From Branchiostoma belcheri (taxonomy: Eukaryota > Chordata > Leptocardii > Amphioxiformes > Branchiostomatidae), in NCBI RefSeq assembly GCF_001625305.1, contig NW_017804476.1, forward strand, positions 1,062,132 to 1,126,131: DNA of 64,000 nt, read 5' to 3'. Under the pieces are notes generated by a model. The model was not told where the DNA came from. It saw only the letters and a program-made list of their open reading frames with translations, and ran no database searches. Of the stretch, positions 27,701-42,700 are shown in pieces. How positions within the stretch are numbered: the stretch's first letter is position 1; each line of letters starts with the position of its first letter. The translations under genes were made by a program, and so were the position numbers.

Positions 27701-30700
27701 TTCATGATATCACAATACATCTCCTTTGTATGACTACTATACTAAAGAATTATTTCAATCATGATTTTAAAATGTCCCTTTCCCTAGCCTCCTGCCACAA
27801 AATAAAAAAAACTGCAAAAGTAAATGAATTTACACTGACACTCAGTGACAGTAAAAACATTTTTTTATAATTCTGGTCAGGGTTCTAGCCAGCAACAGTT
27901 TTTCCGTCAGTTGCAGGAACTTAGAAACGTAAAAAAATTTTGAACCAATTCATCGACCTTGCCGGAAAAAAATTGACAAAAACCTTGGGTAAAAATATAA
28001 AACCATACAAAGGACCACCAACAACCACTCTCAACTCATGATTTGCCTCTCAAATTGTGTGAACTTGCGTTTTTAAAGGCTTGAAATTCCAAAAATTTCC
28101 CCCTTATTTAACTACCTAGATTGCATGCACTCTTCCCCCAGGTCCGATCATGAACCTAGGCTGACAGAAAAAAAAAGATTTGGGTTCTGGTTGCTTCTGT
28201 TTTTGAAGGCGAATGATCAAGCTTATGCCAACTTTTCTGCAATGCGTGCTGTGGCACTGGTAAGAATAATGGTTGTAGCTTATCGACGGTAATGGCCACT
28301 TTACACAGCGATAATCCTATCTAATGTAACACCAAAGCCGTTAAATCTGTGCCAGCAGGGAGGAAATGGGGACACAACATAGTTTTACGACGTCTAATGG
28401 TACTATTTATTTTATTTTCCAAACCGAACGTAAAATAATCAAGACCCCTGCACATACATGTATGTATTTTTGAGATTTTGTCTCGAAAACAATCATTTTT
28501 TCTGCTGTGATTGTAGTTAGATAGGACATGTTGCCACACTATGTTAGACTGTATTAACTTTCAATTTCCCAAGTAAACACTAATCAAATTTCTATGTTCA
28601 TACCACATTAATTTTTAACACACTCTCAATCTCATATTCCCAAATATTTGCTCTGTATGGAGAAAACTCCAATAGTTCATGAACTCACAGTTAGGCCACA
28701 CCAACTTAATTTTATGGATGACATCCGCGTGTGCATTCATTTTCGCCTGTTCTCGAAAAAAAAGAGATCACGTCCACTGAGGCTATGGCCTGGCTCTAGG
28801 CCTGGGTAGTCCATGGTAGTTAGCGACAATACAGAGCCAGGCTACCGAAGCTCCATCACTCAAGAACTCAGTACATACGTACAGTGTCGATTCATAAATT
28901 CCGCAAAAAGTCAGCATGTGCCGGCTTGTCGTAAACGTCGCTAAGTTCTGCCGCAAATTCACAATACCAGCTTTGTATTCCTGTGGTGCAGTAGCATTTT
29001 TATTTTTGGCCAGAATTTTTTTTTACTCGCCTGTGCGCCCTACTTTAGGGTCTTCAGAGGATGTCATCCATAAAATTTAGTCGGTGTGGCCTTACCGATG
29101 TTTGAAAGTGAGTTGAACCAAATGTGGGATGTAAAAAAGAGCACTGTGGCAGTCACAGTCAACTGTGGTTAGCGAGGTTTATTGGTTCAAAAGACGGTGC
29201 ATCCGGCCTGGTGTGCACACTTCAAAGTCCAGGATTTGGGGCAGACTGGAGAGATAGGAACAGATAGGAAACCACTATATCCTCATCTTTGTGTAGGAGT
29301 GGTCGGTGGGTGTGACCGTATTTTAAACACCCACATCACTGGATGTGGACTAGCCCCCTGCTGTAGTGCTTGCACAATTACCTGGCCAAAAAGCTATAAC
29401 TTTCAAGAACACTGCCCTATACGTCAAGCAGTTTATGCTTGTGGGTGCAAAATATTAATTGAAAAAAAAAGGACACACACAAGTTCAATTTATGATAGTA
29501 CAGTTTGGCAGAATGTAGGATTTTTTTGGAATGTCTGGAGCTAACCCTATGCTGCATTAAAAATTCTAAGTTAAAAAGTAAAGATAAAGTAAGAAATGTT
29601 CATTGGACAAAAAGTTTACTACTGCCTACTCCTTGCTTTTAGTCCTATTATTTTGGACAATTTAGAATAGATACTGGTACATGTAGATTTTCTTTACCTT
29701 TCTAGTCATTTTCATTTTATTAGTTGAACTTGAACTCATGTTATATAAACTTCTACCCTGTTCTGCCAACCCCTCGACTTTCTGAGATGGACTTGCCCTA
29801 CTTTGTGTAAGAACTAAGCTGCACTTTATCCCCAAATTGCTGATTACTCACTGAGCAAACCGAAGACAAATTGTCCGCTTTTCTCGCATTAGATACAACC
29901 CATTTGGCGTCTCTGCCCAAGACCCTGTGCCCTACCAACCGCAGAGGACATAAAAAAAGGCGTGCGGCCCGCCGATTCGACAAACAAAGGTGTAAATCAA
30001 CCCAACCTTAGGTGGAACCGAATAAAATCCGTCAACCTCGAGGGAAAAACTAACAAATAGCCGTACGTAGTATTCCATTTACTGTCTATTTATGGAACGT
30101 GTAAGATCAATATTTCGGTCAGGTTTCCTAATTGCCAGCGCAATGCTTTAGAGAGTGTCTTACTGGTCTTGTCACCCGTAGGGGATTCAGACTTCAGGCT
30201 CATTGTATGTAGTCAGTGATTGCTAAAAGCCTACATAAATCTTTTATTCCCAGGGCTTCAATATAGAGGTCAAAATCTAACCTTCCTCTGGGAAGAAAGC
30301 CAGTAACTAGAAAAGCCTCCCCAAAGGGGTTCAGGTATTGAAAAATGTCTTTTTTTAATGGAGATGTATGTTGTGTATAGCCCAGCTTTCTGAATGGATT
30401 TTTATGGCTTTAGCTGATGGTAATCAGGCCATGGATTTGAGCACCAGTGGTTAGATGTATTACAACTTGTTTGAGTGGCCAAGCACTACTTAAAAGGTAA
30501 TGTCTTCTATTTCCTAAGATATTGTTCCAAAAGCGTGCACTATTAGAACTATAATCTTCACAGTATAATGGCATCTCATAAACCTTGTAAATGTGGGGAA
30601 ACAGTGGTTAGAGGTATTACTATTACATTGTTTGAGTAGCCAAGCACTAAGTAGTAAAAGGTAAATGTCTTCTATTTCCTAAGATATTGTTCCAAAAGCG

Positions 30701-33700
30701 TGCACTATTAGAAATATAATCTTCACTATAATGGCATCTCATAAACCTTGTAAATGTGGGGAAACAGTGGTTAAAGGTATTACTATAACAAATTGTTTAA
30801 GTAGCCATTAGCACTAAAGCAAGGTAAATGTCTTCTATTTCCTACGATATTGTTCCAAAAGCGTGCACTAGTAGAACTATAATCTTCACTATAATGGCAT
30901 CTCATAAACCTTGTAAATGTTGGGAAACAGTGGTTAAAGGTATTACTATAACAAATTGTTTAAGTAGCCATTAGCACTAAAGCAAGGTAAATGTCTTCTA
31001 TTTTCTAAGATATTGTTCCAAAAGTGTGCACTATTAGAACTATAATCATAACTATAATTCTCATAAACCTTCTAAATGTTGGGAAACAGTGGTTAGAGGT
31101 ATTACTATTACATTGTTTGAGTAGCCAAGCACTTAGTAGTAAAAGGTAAATGTCTTCTATTTCCTAAGATATTGTTCCAAAAGCGTGCACTATTAGAACT
31201 ATAATCTACACTATAATGGCATCTCATAAACCTTGTAAATGTGGGGAAACAGTGGTTAGAGGTATTACTATAACAAATTGTTTAAGTAGCCATTAGCACT
31301 AAAGCAAGGTAAATGTCTTCTATTTTCTAAGATATTGTTCCAAAAGTGTGCACTATTAGAACTATAATCATAACTATAATTCTCATAAACCTTCTAAATG
31401 TTGGGAAACAGTGGTTAGAGGTACAGTATTACACTATTATAACTTGTTTGAGTAGCCAAGCACTAAAAGGTAAATGTCTTCTATTCCCTAAAATATTGTT
31501 CCACATGAGTACCCTATTAAAACTGTAATCTTCACTATAATGGCATCTCATAAACCTTGTAGATGTTGGGAAGCGGTGATAGATGTTGTGTCCATACCGG
31601 GCGCCCGAAATTGCGTAAAAGTGGGCTCCATTTCCTGAGATAATGCGACGTGTCAGGAAATTGGTATTGAACCACTTTTGCCAGGGGTCCCCGATGGAGC
31701 ATCATTGGCCCACAATTGCTTCATAAATAACCTGGGTTCGCTTCTCCTAGCTTAGTAGACGATCCATTAGGAATAGCCAGTGGCGTTTTTCAGTCTGGAC
31801 TTCAATTGTGTAAATCGTGAAATAATTGCAGTGGCGTTATATTATGTAACCCATAGCCTGGGTGCCATCCGTTTTGTAACAGGGCTTCTTGCGAATTCGC
31901 TAACCTGTGGGTGTAAAACGAATGGCTCCCAGGCTGATATGTTCATGGTTTTTGTGGCGACCTCTCACTATGAACTCACCACACGTACACCGCAAGGATG
32001 TGCTCTGATTTATAATAATGTCACAACCGTGGCCTCAAATGCACCAAGAACTCTCGATTTTCCCCACACTGTAATATAAAGGACAAAGAGGGTAACATGG
32101 GTGACCTTAGAGTGAGGACAAAGCGTGAGGATTTTTATTAGCTAGTAGTGAACTTTGGTGTCGCGAAGGTTCGTGCATATTTTGGTTCAAGTTCAACTAA
32201 AGAATCTGAATGCAACCTTGTATGTATCTCTCTTGGGATGAAATCTTAGAATGATAAGTAGGAATGTTCAATATGTTTTAACCTCAAGTTCATGTTTCAC
32301 AGTTGAGTAGACATTTCTGAGGGCCTGTATGGGGGGTCCCAACAATGCTCTACGCTAAATTTTGAGAGCCGGCTATAGCTACGTATTACGCTGAATTCAG
32401 GAAGCCACCCCATCACGTTTTACGATAAATTTCGTAAAACGTAGCTGCAACGCATTACGTAGAATCAAACCGGTGAATTACGCTCTACGCAAAATGCGCC
32501 AAATACGCTCTTCGTCGAACGAGAGCGGCCCGTCCACACTCTACGTAGAATTAAAACGGCTGGTTACGCTCTATGGAAAAGGGCATGCAGGCCCCCATCT
32601 CTGAGAGCAAAATTCTCCAGCCTTTTTGTTATCTGCTGTTGTTACAATTTACAGGTAAAATTTTGAATTGATATTGTGACCATGTCTAAAAGATTTTGGT
32701 CTGCAGAGCTAGAATTATGACATATTAACAGGTTTTGATGTATGACCTCCATTAAATTTTACTATTATAGCAGAAAGGTAGAACAAGATGATACATATTC
32801 ACCATTCATACTTTATGCTTCACCTCAGTTGAGGATGACAAAAGAAGAAGAAGAGAAATTCATACCCACTGTTGCATGGAAGAAAAGTGGTACGAGCTCA
32901 AATTGCTATATGAATCTTGATCAGTTTCCGACAATGGAGGAAGATCAACGAAGAAAAACAAAATACATAAACGTACTGTAAAACAATTTATGTTCGTGGT
33001 AGCAAATGTTCATGATCTTAAATCGACAAATGGACTTGTTTGCGGAATAGTACCTTTGCAGTGGTGGCAAGTACTGCAAAAAAGAAAGATGGCAAATTAT
33101 TTTTTCACGGTTATGATAATGTTCGGTGGGGTCGTGTGGCGCAACGGCAGCGTGCGCGACTTGGAATCAAAAGGTCCCGGGTTCGAATCCTGACATGCCA
33201 CCGATCTTGTGTCCTTGGGAAAGGCACTTCACACGACTTTCCCCGCTAGACTAAAGTGAAAATGAGTATTGTCTGTCCAGTATTCGTTACTATGTGCGGG
33301 ATACAACACCAGCAACAGCTGCCCCTGTTCCACGTGTATTGCACTCTTGCAATTTCATAAATCAAATCAATGATATGTGCACGGTACGACCATGAAAAAC
33401 GCGGATATAAAAGTACCACGAAAAAATCGTTACTTACAGTATACTGCTTTGAAAAATCTTTATAGATGGTGGGGTAGACCGTAGAAGTGTTGCAGGTGCA
33501 ATCTTTGGTTATGGCTTCATTTAACTTGTCCCGAGTATGCAAATGAGTACATCACATCTTTGAGGTGATGTTGAGGAAAACTATGGGTCATTGACCCTGC
33601 GGGATGGAACCTCCCAGTTGGGGCTCATGTTACCGGAGGGCAGTCATGAGTGTTACAGGTGCAATGGTTATCACTAATTGAAGTTGTCCTGAGTATGCAA

Positions 33701-36700
33701 ATGAGTACATCACATCTTTGAGGAAAACTACACAGGTCATTGACCCTGTGGGATGGAACCTCCCAGCTGGGGCTAATGTTTCAGGAGGGCAGCCATGCCA
33801 GTCAGAACTAGGTCAGCCCATAAATCACCTTGTCCTTCTGGAGGACAATTCTAGACATCTGCAACTTAAGAAGGGCCAGCGGCCAGTAAAATTCTTGTAG
33901 GGAAACACTCATTAAAGAGGAATTTAAGAGCTTGGGTTTTAGATAGCTCAGGGTCAGTTGGAGCTTTCTTTAAGATGCGGTGTCTGATCTAGTTAGAGGA
34001 TAGAAGACAGGATTAGAAAGACTTTGGGTGTGACTGTAAACTTGATGGGCTGATTGATTGATTGAGGAATTGCCCCAAGGGTCAGCAAGTAGTCTGGTAG
34101 CTAGCTGGGGTGGGGAGGAAAAGTGTAAGTATGCTGAAATTTTGTGGGAGGATGAAAAGGCAAAGGTTCGCAGCGTGTTTGAGTTTGTGGTTGAAACAAC
34201 GGTCGTAGTATTGGGGGCCCACAAGCCCTTTTCCGTAGAGCATAATCGGCCGCTTTAATTCTACGTAGAGCGTAGACGGACTGCTCTAGTATTTTTGTGT
34301 AGAGCATATTCGGCGTTTTAATTCTACGTAATGCGTTGTAGCCACTTGGAATTTATCATAAATCGTCATGGAGAGGTTGCCGAATTCAGCGTAGAGCCCC
34401 CCTTGCAGGCCCTCAGTATTGTAAATGTAATGCAAGAGCAGGGCTCGAAATACTAGGTGCATGTGCACCTTAGTGCACCCAAATGTGGAGCTGTGCACCT
34501 AATTTTTTTTCTGTGGGTGCACCAGTGCACCCGTAAATTTCACAGGTTTACGTATGTACAGATGTCAAATGAATAGTAGTATACAGCATATTCTGAACAT
34601 CCAAGTGTCAGAAAAATAAAAATCATTGCTATAGCACTTTTCCTTAGAAATGAAACATAATTAGTCTTTGCTGACATTCTATCCTTATATTTTTTTATAT
34701 TATACATTTTGTAATTATATATTGGTGCACTCAAAATATTTTTTGTGCACCCAATTTTGTAGGTTGGGTGCACCAGTGCACCTATTCCTAAAAATGAATT
34801 TCGAGCCCTGTGGCTGAAACAACGATCATATTGTAATGCAAGACAGAATGCGCTTTAACGGTTTAAATTGTTGCAATTGAGTTTGACTCAATAGAAAATC
34901 CATAAAACCACAGCAGATCTTTAACAAGTTACGGTATAAGATCTTTCTACTGAAATGTTATATGCACCACCATGTGGGTAAATCCCTGTGTTTACACGTA
35001 GTTATAAATATACTTGAATGTGCAACCAAATTCTACACGGATTAAAGCCATCATGAAAGACATAGTTGGCATGTGACAAGATTAGATCAGGTTGAATTGC
35101 TAATAGCAGTGGGCATGGGTTTGCCATGATGATAGAAAAAAAATTAATTCTGTGCCTGGTTTCCAGGGCCTACAGACTTGAGGGTTTACGGAAAAGGCTG
35201 GGTCCCACAATCTTGACTGTAATGACAGTAAAAGAACAGTAAATAGAGGTGTCAGTACTTCCTTAAGTAATGCTTCAGTAAAACAGTAGAAGACAATTAA
35301 CTGAAAATTTACTGAAATTTTACTGTCAGTAATTGATCAGCAGTTGATCAGTAGTTGATTCAGGAAAATTTACTGACATTTTACTGTTAGTAGTTGATCA
35401 GTAAATTTTCAGTACTGATGGTTTTTGGCTCCAGGGACAACATGCCCCCTCCCACCAGGAAGTTTTTTTGGTCAAAAACTCAGTGGAGGGTGTGGCAAAA
35501 TTTCCTAAGGGGGCATGTCAGCCCCAGAGCTAAGGAGCTGGCCTCACAGTGTAAGCCCTGAAAAACAGTCTGGCATCCAGACTAGAAGAAAATCTACTGC
35601 GGCTCATCTGTGATTTTTTTCTTAGCAGATTTCTAGATTTAGCAAAAGTTGTATCCCCACACTCCCAGCTATGCACTGCACTGTGTCTTGTTGTTTTGTT
35701 GGATGATCTGGCAGGTACAGGTTGTATGGCATGTAGGGATTGTCGATCTCCGGTCAACTGGAATGCCGTGATTATAGGTTACATGATTCTGTCTCCCAAC
35801 CAATTTAATAATTGCTTCCACCAAAATGAGCAACCCTAAGGTTAAGGTCTGGCAGATAGCAAAACAACAACATTAGCTAAGGGAGATTCAAAGCTTGTAA
35901 AGGCATCCAATATGCAATTTCAGTGTGGCAAATCTGGATTTTCAAAGTCAATTTTATGGTCATTTTTTAGTAGAGTCCATTCCGCGTCACCGAGTGGGTT
36001 TTTTCTCCATGTTTCTAATACGTTTGAATTATTTAGAAGAAAAGAATACCCCAGTAACAAAAGTTCTAAATTTTTCAAAAATTTGAAAATGAAAATTTGA
36101 ATATATTTGAATTCATTTATATATTTCTGAAACATTTTGAATGTGACTGTACAAAGATCTCTTTCTTTAGAATAAATTTGAACTACCCATGTGTTTCTTT
36201 CACAATTCGAAATATTTAGAACTATTTCAAACAAATAACCAAATGGTAGATGTGGGTAATTGCCCCCATAAAAGTAGGTGCTAATCCTACTCTTCTGTCT
36301 TCCTCTGTATATTTTTAGATTTCACTGCTGGACACTGGTGGCTCTTTTGTTGTAAGGCATCAATGCCTGACACCCAGGCAGTCTACCCTGTACTCCACAG
36401 GGATGTGTGAATTACTTCCTTCCCATCCCACTGACCTATTTACAAAATGTTAGAAATAATTCGAAATAATGGTAAAAAAATGGTAGAGTGCTGTTAGAAA
36501 TATTTAGAAACTATTGGAAATGTCATAATCCACATCAGGAATATTTCAAACGTTTTAGAAAACCAGGGAATTATTTAGAATATTGACAAGATGTTCAAAA
36601 TATTTCCAAATTATGAAATTTCTTAGACAAACAATTACAAAGAATTCAAAACATTTCTAAGTAATGACAATAACAACCCACTCGGTGACGCGGAATTGAC

Positions 36701-39700
36701 TCTAGTATGTCGAATCAGTAAAAATGTGATGTTGCTGATGGAAAAGGCTTGCTTGTTTTGTACGTGTATAACGTATAAACTGGCTCTAGCTATTTATTGG
36801 TGGTACCATAAAACAAAGGGACTCCTCACATAGCTTGTTTTTGGATTCTTTCAAAAGTCTTCAAGTCTGAAATGATGACAATAGTGTGCTAAAAAAGACA
36901 GACAAATTTTGTCATTCAGAATATTTTTGTTTTGCCACCTAGAAATTGCATCGGATGCCTTTAAAACAGGGCCTGCATGGGGGGGAGGGTGGGGGGGATT
37001 ACGAATTTCGCAAAATTTTCGCCGCCGATTACGAATTGCGTTAAATTGTCAGAGCTGATTTCTAACCATTACACGTTACAGCTAATGTACTGATCACGGT
37101 TTCCGAAGACCAAAAATGCCTGATTACGCCTTATGGAAAAGGGCATGCAGGCCCTCTTGAAAGTTCTCAGGCCAAGAAAAAAATGTTATGTTTCCTGTTT
37201 CCCGACGGACCCTAGAAAAACCTGCTGACCCTAGACTTTTTTTGGGGATTGACCCTTGCAAGGGACATTAATTTTTCGAGCTGATCGACCTTTTCTAGCT
37301 CCATGATCTGACACCTGAGTGATAAAACATTGTACAATCGGTTTTCTAACATTGACATTGAAAATAAAAGTGTCCTCGTGCAAGTTTTACTTTGTTAAAC
37401 TGTATATTGTACAAGTTTACCAAAGTCTAAAAAAAAAGAAAAGGTCATCCCTACCAACTGACCCTAATTTTTTCAGGAGTGAAACAGGAAACACAACATT
37501 TTTTCCCCAGGCCTCAGGTGCATGTGGCCCTGCTGGATCTGTCATTGGAGATGAATGGGGTGTCACTGCAGCATGCTGGGAATCCACCACTCACTGCCCA
37601 TCACTGTCTGTGGTTTAATAGTCTTAAAATACTTTTGTTGCTAATCGATTCCAGTTTACAGTCAGTGGAAATGGTGTTGATGTGTGCCTGTTAACGACTT
37701 TTTTGCTGGGGATACTGGTAGTATAATGGTGCATTTGGGATATTTTAGTCTTTGTGATGGTGTTAACTGTAAATGAATAGACACATATAAGTAATAAAAT
37801 CAATCTTCATGTAGAAATCCACCTAACAGTAACACACTTGTAACATAAGCAAATCTGTTGCAAATGTATGAACCTGCATAAATGTTTTATATTTGATTTT
37901 TTTTTCACCAAATGATTTTCTTCTGGACAAAGTGAATATACATCTCAGTCAGAAAGTCTCATAGACTGTTACTGCCTGTCTATGCAACACAATGATTCTA
38001 TCATCGTTAAACTGATGAAAATGTGGTCAGATTTCCAATGGAAAAAGTGGCTCCCATTTTTCACACCTGCATCAGATTTAGATCTCCAGGTTCTTCAGCG
38101 GATGGCACCTATTAAAGTTTATGTCAGACCTTACTGTAAACCTTATCTTCTCTCTCAGCTCCCAAGAAATTTATGCAAGATTCTTCTCCGTTTGAAGGCA
38201 CATACATAATGAAGCCATGTAAAATTTGACTGGTTTAGGCATAGTTCTCACTTGGTTATTTTAGCATAGTTGCTGAACCTGGTAAGAACCCTGATTTGGT
38301 GAAACCTACATGAGGCCACACCAATTTAATTTGTTGGTTCTCGGATTTTTTCAGAAAAAATATGAAGCGACAGGGCGAAAAAAAAAGATAAAAACAGGTC
38401 TAGGCATCCTTTTAATTATAGCCCCAAGTGCTACGATAGGAGCCATGAAGTCAACACAAAAGGCTGGGTTAATATTTAAGCAATGAATTTGGAACTTTTA
38501 ATCAAACCACTGCATTGATAGATGGAAAAACTGTAACAACTAGGAAGAAAAGGACTTTCCTCAGCCGTTGGGGGCAAAATATGAGCATATTTGAGTTGAT
38601 TCAGAACCAGAATCTTTTTTTTTTTTTTTGCAAATCAGAAAAAACTGAAGAGGCGAATCAGAGAACCAACAAGTAAAATTGGTGTGGCCTGAGCTCCTCC
38701 AAGTTGGCCCTCCATCCTTGAGGGATTGTGAGGGACCAGATTGGTCGTAAATTGATTTGTGCCCCATCCCTGATCCCGGCATTCCTGCCTGCTGTTGTCA
38801 GGACAGGCTGCATGCCATATGGGATGTAGCCAAGGTAGCAAACCACCCCGAGAAAGTTTTCCAGGGGTTGTAGAGATCTTAGCTCTTGGGTAAACAAGTT
38901 TGGCTGCTGGTTGCTGACTCAGGAATTTATAGCGACCTGGACTCTGTGTGACAGATTGTTCTTTGTCAAATTTGTTATGGTTTGCTGTCATGATGGATGC
39001 AATCAGTTCAAGACTTATGATTCTTACTGGAGCTTTCATCCAAAATGGTAGGTTGTTCTTTTTAGTTTTTAAAATGCTCATATTATACTTGAGGAACATT
39101 TGAAACTCTTGTTGCTTATTTAAAAGTTTGCCTGTGTAGAATTTCTGTCATACAAATCTTTATCGTCCATTCATTCATACTTTGTATGGTGAATCCATGA
39201 TCGACTTTTCTGAAAAAGAATTGACAATTGTAACGTTATATCTTCTAATCTTAGAACTTTTTGTGAGTGGTGGATGTTGGGATTATATAGGTTGACAGCA
39301 ACAACCTTTCTAGCATCACGTTCAAATTTTATAACTTTAATGTACATGTATAATATATTTCGGCAGATAAAATTCTGGAGGGGAAAGAGCCACATTTGCC
39401 ACATTTCAGCAGATGACACACATACTGTAAATCACTATTTTTTCACTGTACTTTAAAATTTATATTCCCAGTTTCTGTACCACGAATGTATCATTACCAT
39501 GAAGAAATATTTCGAGAACTTCTATTTTGCTGCACTTGTGAACATATAATTCTGCGAATACATCCTTTTTCTCAGACCGCAAACTTTTGCTACAGCGAAC
39601 ATAAAGTGATTTACAGTAGCCCCTAATGTAGGATGTACAACAACCAGCCTCTTGTCTTTGACAGATGAATGCTGTAATTAGTTTTGTAAGGCTTTAGTTA

Positions 39701-42700
39701 CCTGGACTGTTCTATATCATGGCTTCCCCCTGGCCTAACACAGGTGTCAGAACAATTCATTACACACATTTCTATTCACACTTCTGAAAGCACCATTATG
39801 TCAACGACATCTGGGTGTAAAACAGTTTTATTGACAATGATCATTGTGATCTAATATATTGAATTACTTGTAATATGATAATAGAAAAGTGGTATCCTTA
39901 TATGTATATGGTAAGGCCACACTAATTCAATTTTATGGATGACATCCTCTGAAGACCCCCAAACTAGTGCGTGCAGTCGAATAAATCCGGCCAAAAAATG
40001 CTGCTAAACTGCAGGAATACAAAGCTGGTATTGAGAATTTGCGGCACTGTACTGAGTTTCTTGAGGGCTTCCTATTGTCGCTAGCTACCATGGACTATGG
40101 AGGATGGCACCCAAGTCAGATCTTTGGAAGAGGTGATTTTAAAAAAAAATGTTTTACTGTATTGAGAACTGGGGAAATTCAATGTGCGTGCGGATGTCAT
40201 CCATAAAATTAAATCAGTGTGGCCTTACATGTATAATGTGGTAAGTACTCTACTGTATTTTTGTCATGTTTGAGTTACATGTCCATTTTCTACATTTTGT
40301 AGGGGCTATTATGCTTAAAAATGCTAGCTTTACATGTAAGTTGCTCTTTCACGTCAAAGTTAGAAATATATTATGATACAATCGGTTTGGAATACAGTCA
40401 AAACCCCCCAAGAACACTTGGGACTGATAACATCTCAAGTCGCAATCTGTTCTCTGTACCATATAGCTGCCACAGGAGACCACAATGACCTGACCCTCAT
40501 TTGTGACACTTTAACAACCTTGAACTTTGACTAGGCTTTATAGATGTCACTTTACGTTTACCCAGTAAAAATTACAGGGCTTGAAATACTGGGTGCATGT
40601 GCACCTTAGTGCACCCTATTTTTTTCTTTGGGTGCACTGGTGCACCCAAATATTTTTGTAGGTATTTTTGTGCATATCAAATGTCTAATAGTATACAGGA
40701 TATTCTTGGCATCTAAGTGTCAGAAAAATAAATCTTTGTTGTAGCACTTGTGTAAGATTTTGAAGTTAGCTCCCATTTCAGATTCAAGCTCAGAAGAGGA
40801 GCAGTAAGATCTGTACATACATGTATATATATAGGTTTTGTTTTACATGGTGTACCCCACAAAAATTTTTGTGCACCTAATTTTTTAGGTTGGGTGCACC
40901 AGTGCACCTATTCCCAAAAATGAATTTCGATCCCTGAATTATGTACACAATGTACCATGTACTACAATTAGGCTTTATGCATACTGCACCGAGGATCTTT
41001 TACGTGGAACAGAAGTTGTTTGGGCAAAAAATTACTTAGAATTTGAATGTCTGATTGCGCCCCAGGAGAAATAGGTATGCAGACTGCATGTGCCTGGAAG
41101 CAGTTTAGGTTCTGCATATTTTTGTTTCCTCTTGCAATTGTGTTTGAAATTTGGATAAATTGGTCGTGCAGTGTTTGCAATTGTCCTTCAATCTTCAATC
41201 ACATTCTTTAGGCCACACCAATTTAATTTGTGCTTTTCAGATTCGCCCTGTCCATTTTTTTCTGATTTGCAAAAAAAAAAAAAAAAAAAGATTTTAGGTT
41301 CTGAATCAACTGCAAAATGCTCAAATGAAATACATATTTTGGACCCAACGGTTGAACAAAGTCCTTTTCTTTTTTGCTCATTGGCTTTTGGTGTGGTCTT
41401 GATAAAGCAACTGCATAAATTCTCTGAAAAGTCAGACGTTTCAGATAGCATCCAGCCATCCACTGTCTTTCATAAGTGACTGAGAATGAAATTTTTTAAA
41501 ATGGTTTATTATAACAACAACTATATTACAACAGTCGCAGCCCGAAGGCTGAATTGTTTAAGTGATATCACAGAAATTGACTGCAAAACATTAAAAAACA
41601 TTTCCAACACAAGCTAAAATCCAAAGCAAAAGTTTTCCGGCCAGCATAATCATTCATATGTACACAACAATTCAGTTAATGAGTTATGAATTTGAAATAC
41701 TTAATAGAATATCAGAATATTAACATGTGTACACATTGTGTAACCTGTGCAAGAATATAAATGAGTATCTGAATCGATTCTATAGGCTTTTTATATGAAC
41801 TCTCCTCAGGGACACTTGATAGGCTGTTGCTAATTTGTTCCTAATTATCTTGTTTGTCTGTTTTGATGGAGCTTGAATCCCCCAGGGCTAACAGGTGTCT
41901 GTTCTGTTAGTACAACTCTATCCCTTGGGGACAACTCATTTCATTCAGTCACTCATAACAAACAAGCCTCAACAAGATTTAAAAGTGTGTTTTATTTAGG
42001 CCACACCAATTTAATTTCTTGGTTAACGGATTCGCCGCTTCATTTTTTTCTGATTTGCAAATAAAAATAAAAATTCAGAATCAACTGCAAAATGCTCATA
42101 TTTTGCCCTGAACAGTTCAAAAAAGTCCTTTTCATACTTCTTGTTAAAGTCATTCCATCTTTCAATGCAGTGGTATCATTAAAAGTTCAAAATTCATTGT
42201 CACAATTTTGAACCAGGATGGTGTGTTGACTTCATGGCTCCTATCGTACCATTTTGGGCCATAATAGGATGCCTAGACCTGTTTTTATTTTTATTTTTTC
42301 GCCCGCCCGCTCCATTATTTTCGTAGAAAAATCCGTTAACCAAGAAATTAAATTGGTGTGGCCTTAATTATTAAATAAAAATTTAGGTTGAAACAGAGAT
42401 TTCTGATATTATCCCTACTCAGAATTTCAGATCGCTTATTTTTGAAAGCACACGCGTCAACAGGAATTTTATTTATCTCGTTGACCTTGTGAGTATCTTC
42501 CAAGGTCAAATCATGATCGCCATATGTCTGACACTTCTTTTCCTGTCAAATTCATTTTGGAGGGAGGTGGTTCTTATTTGCCTATTAGTAAGTGGTCTCT
42601 CTCAGAGTTAGGCATATAGAACCGTACCAAGAATTGTTATCGGTACCATTGCTTGGTTTGAATTTGTATATAAGGCCACACCAATTTAATTTCTTGGTTA

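Noticed and set aside
29182..29544. 120-residue plus-strand frame
   Set aside because: It covers a dispersed repeat (inverted match to 10441-10505) and shows no codon bias or splice context.
33127..33200. Possible functional tRNA gene
   Set aside because: Box A and B are present, but the acceptor arm does not pair and the SINE body shared with 15398 follows directly.
35220..35420. Palindromic cluster of CAGTAAATTTT / AAAATTTACTG
   Set aside because: Short, overlapping AT-rich words without clear ends or duplication; could not define an element.
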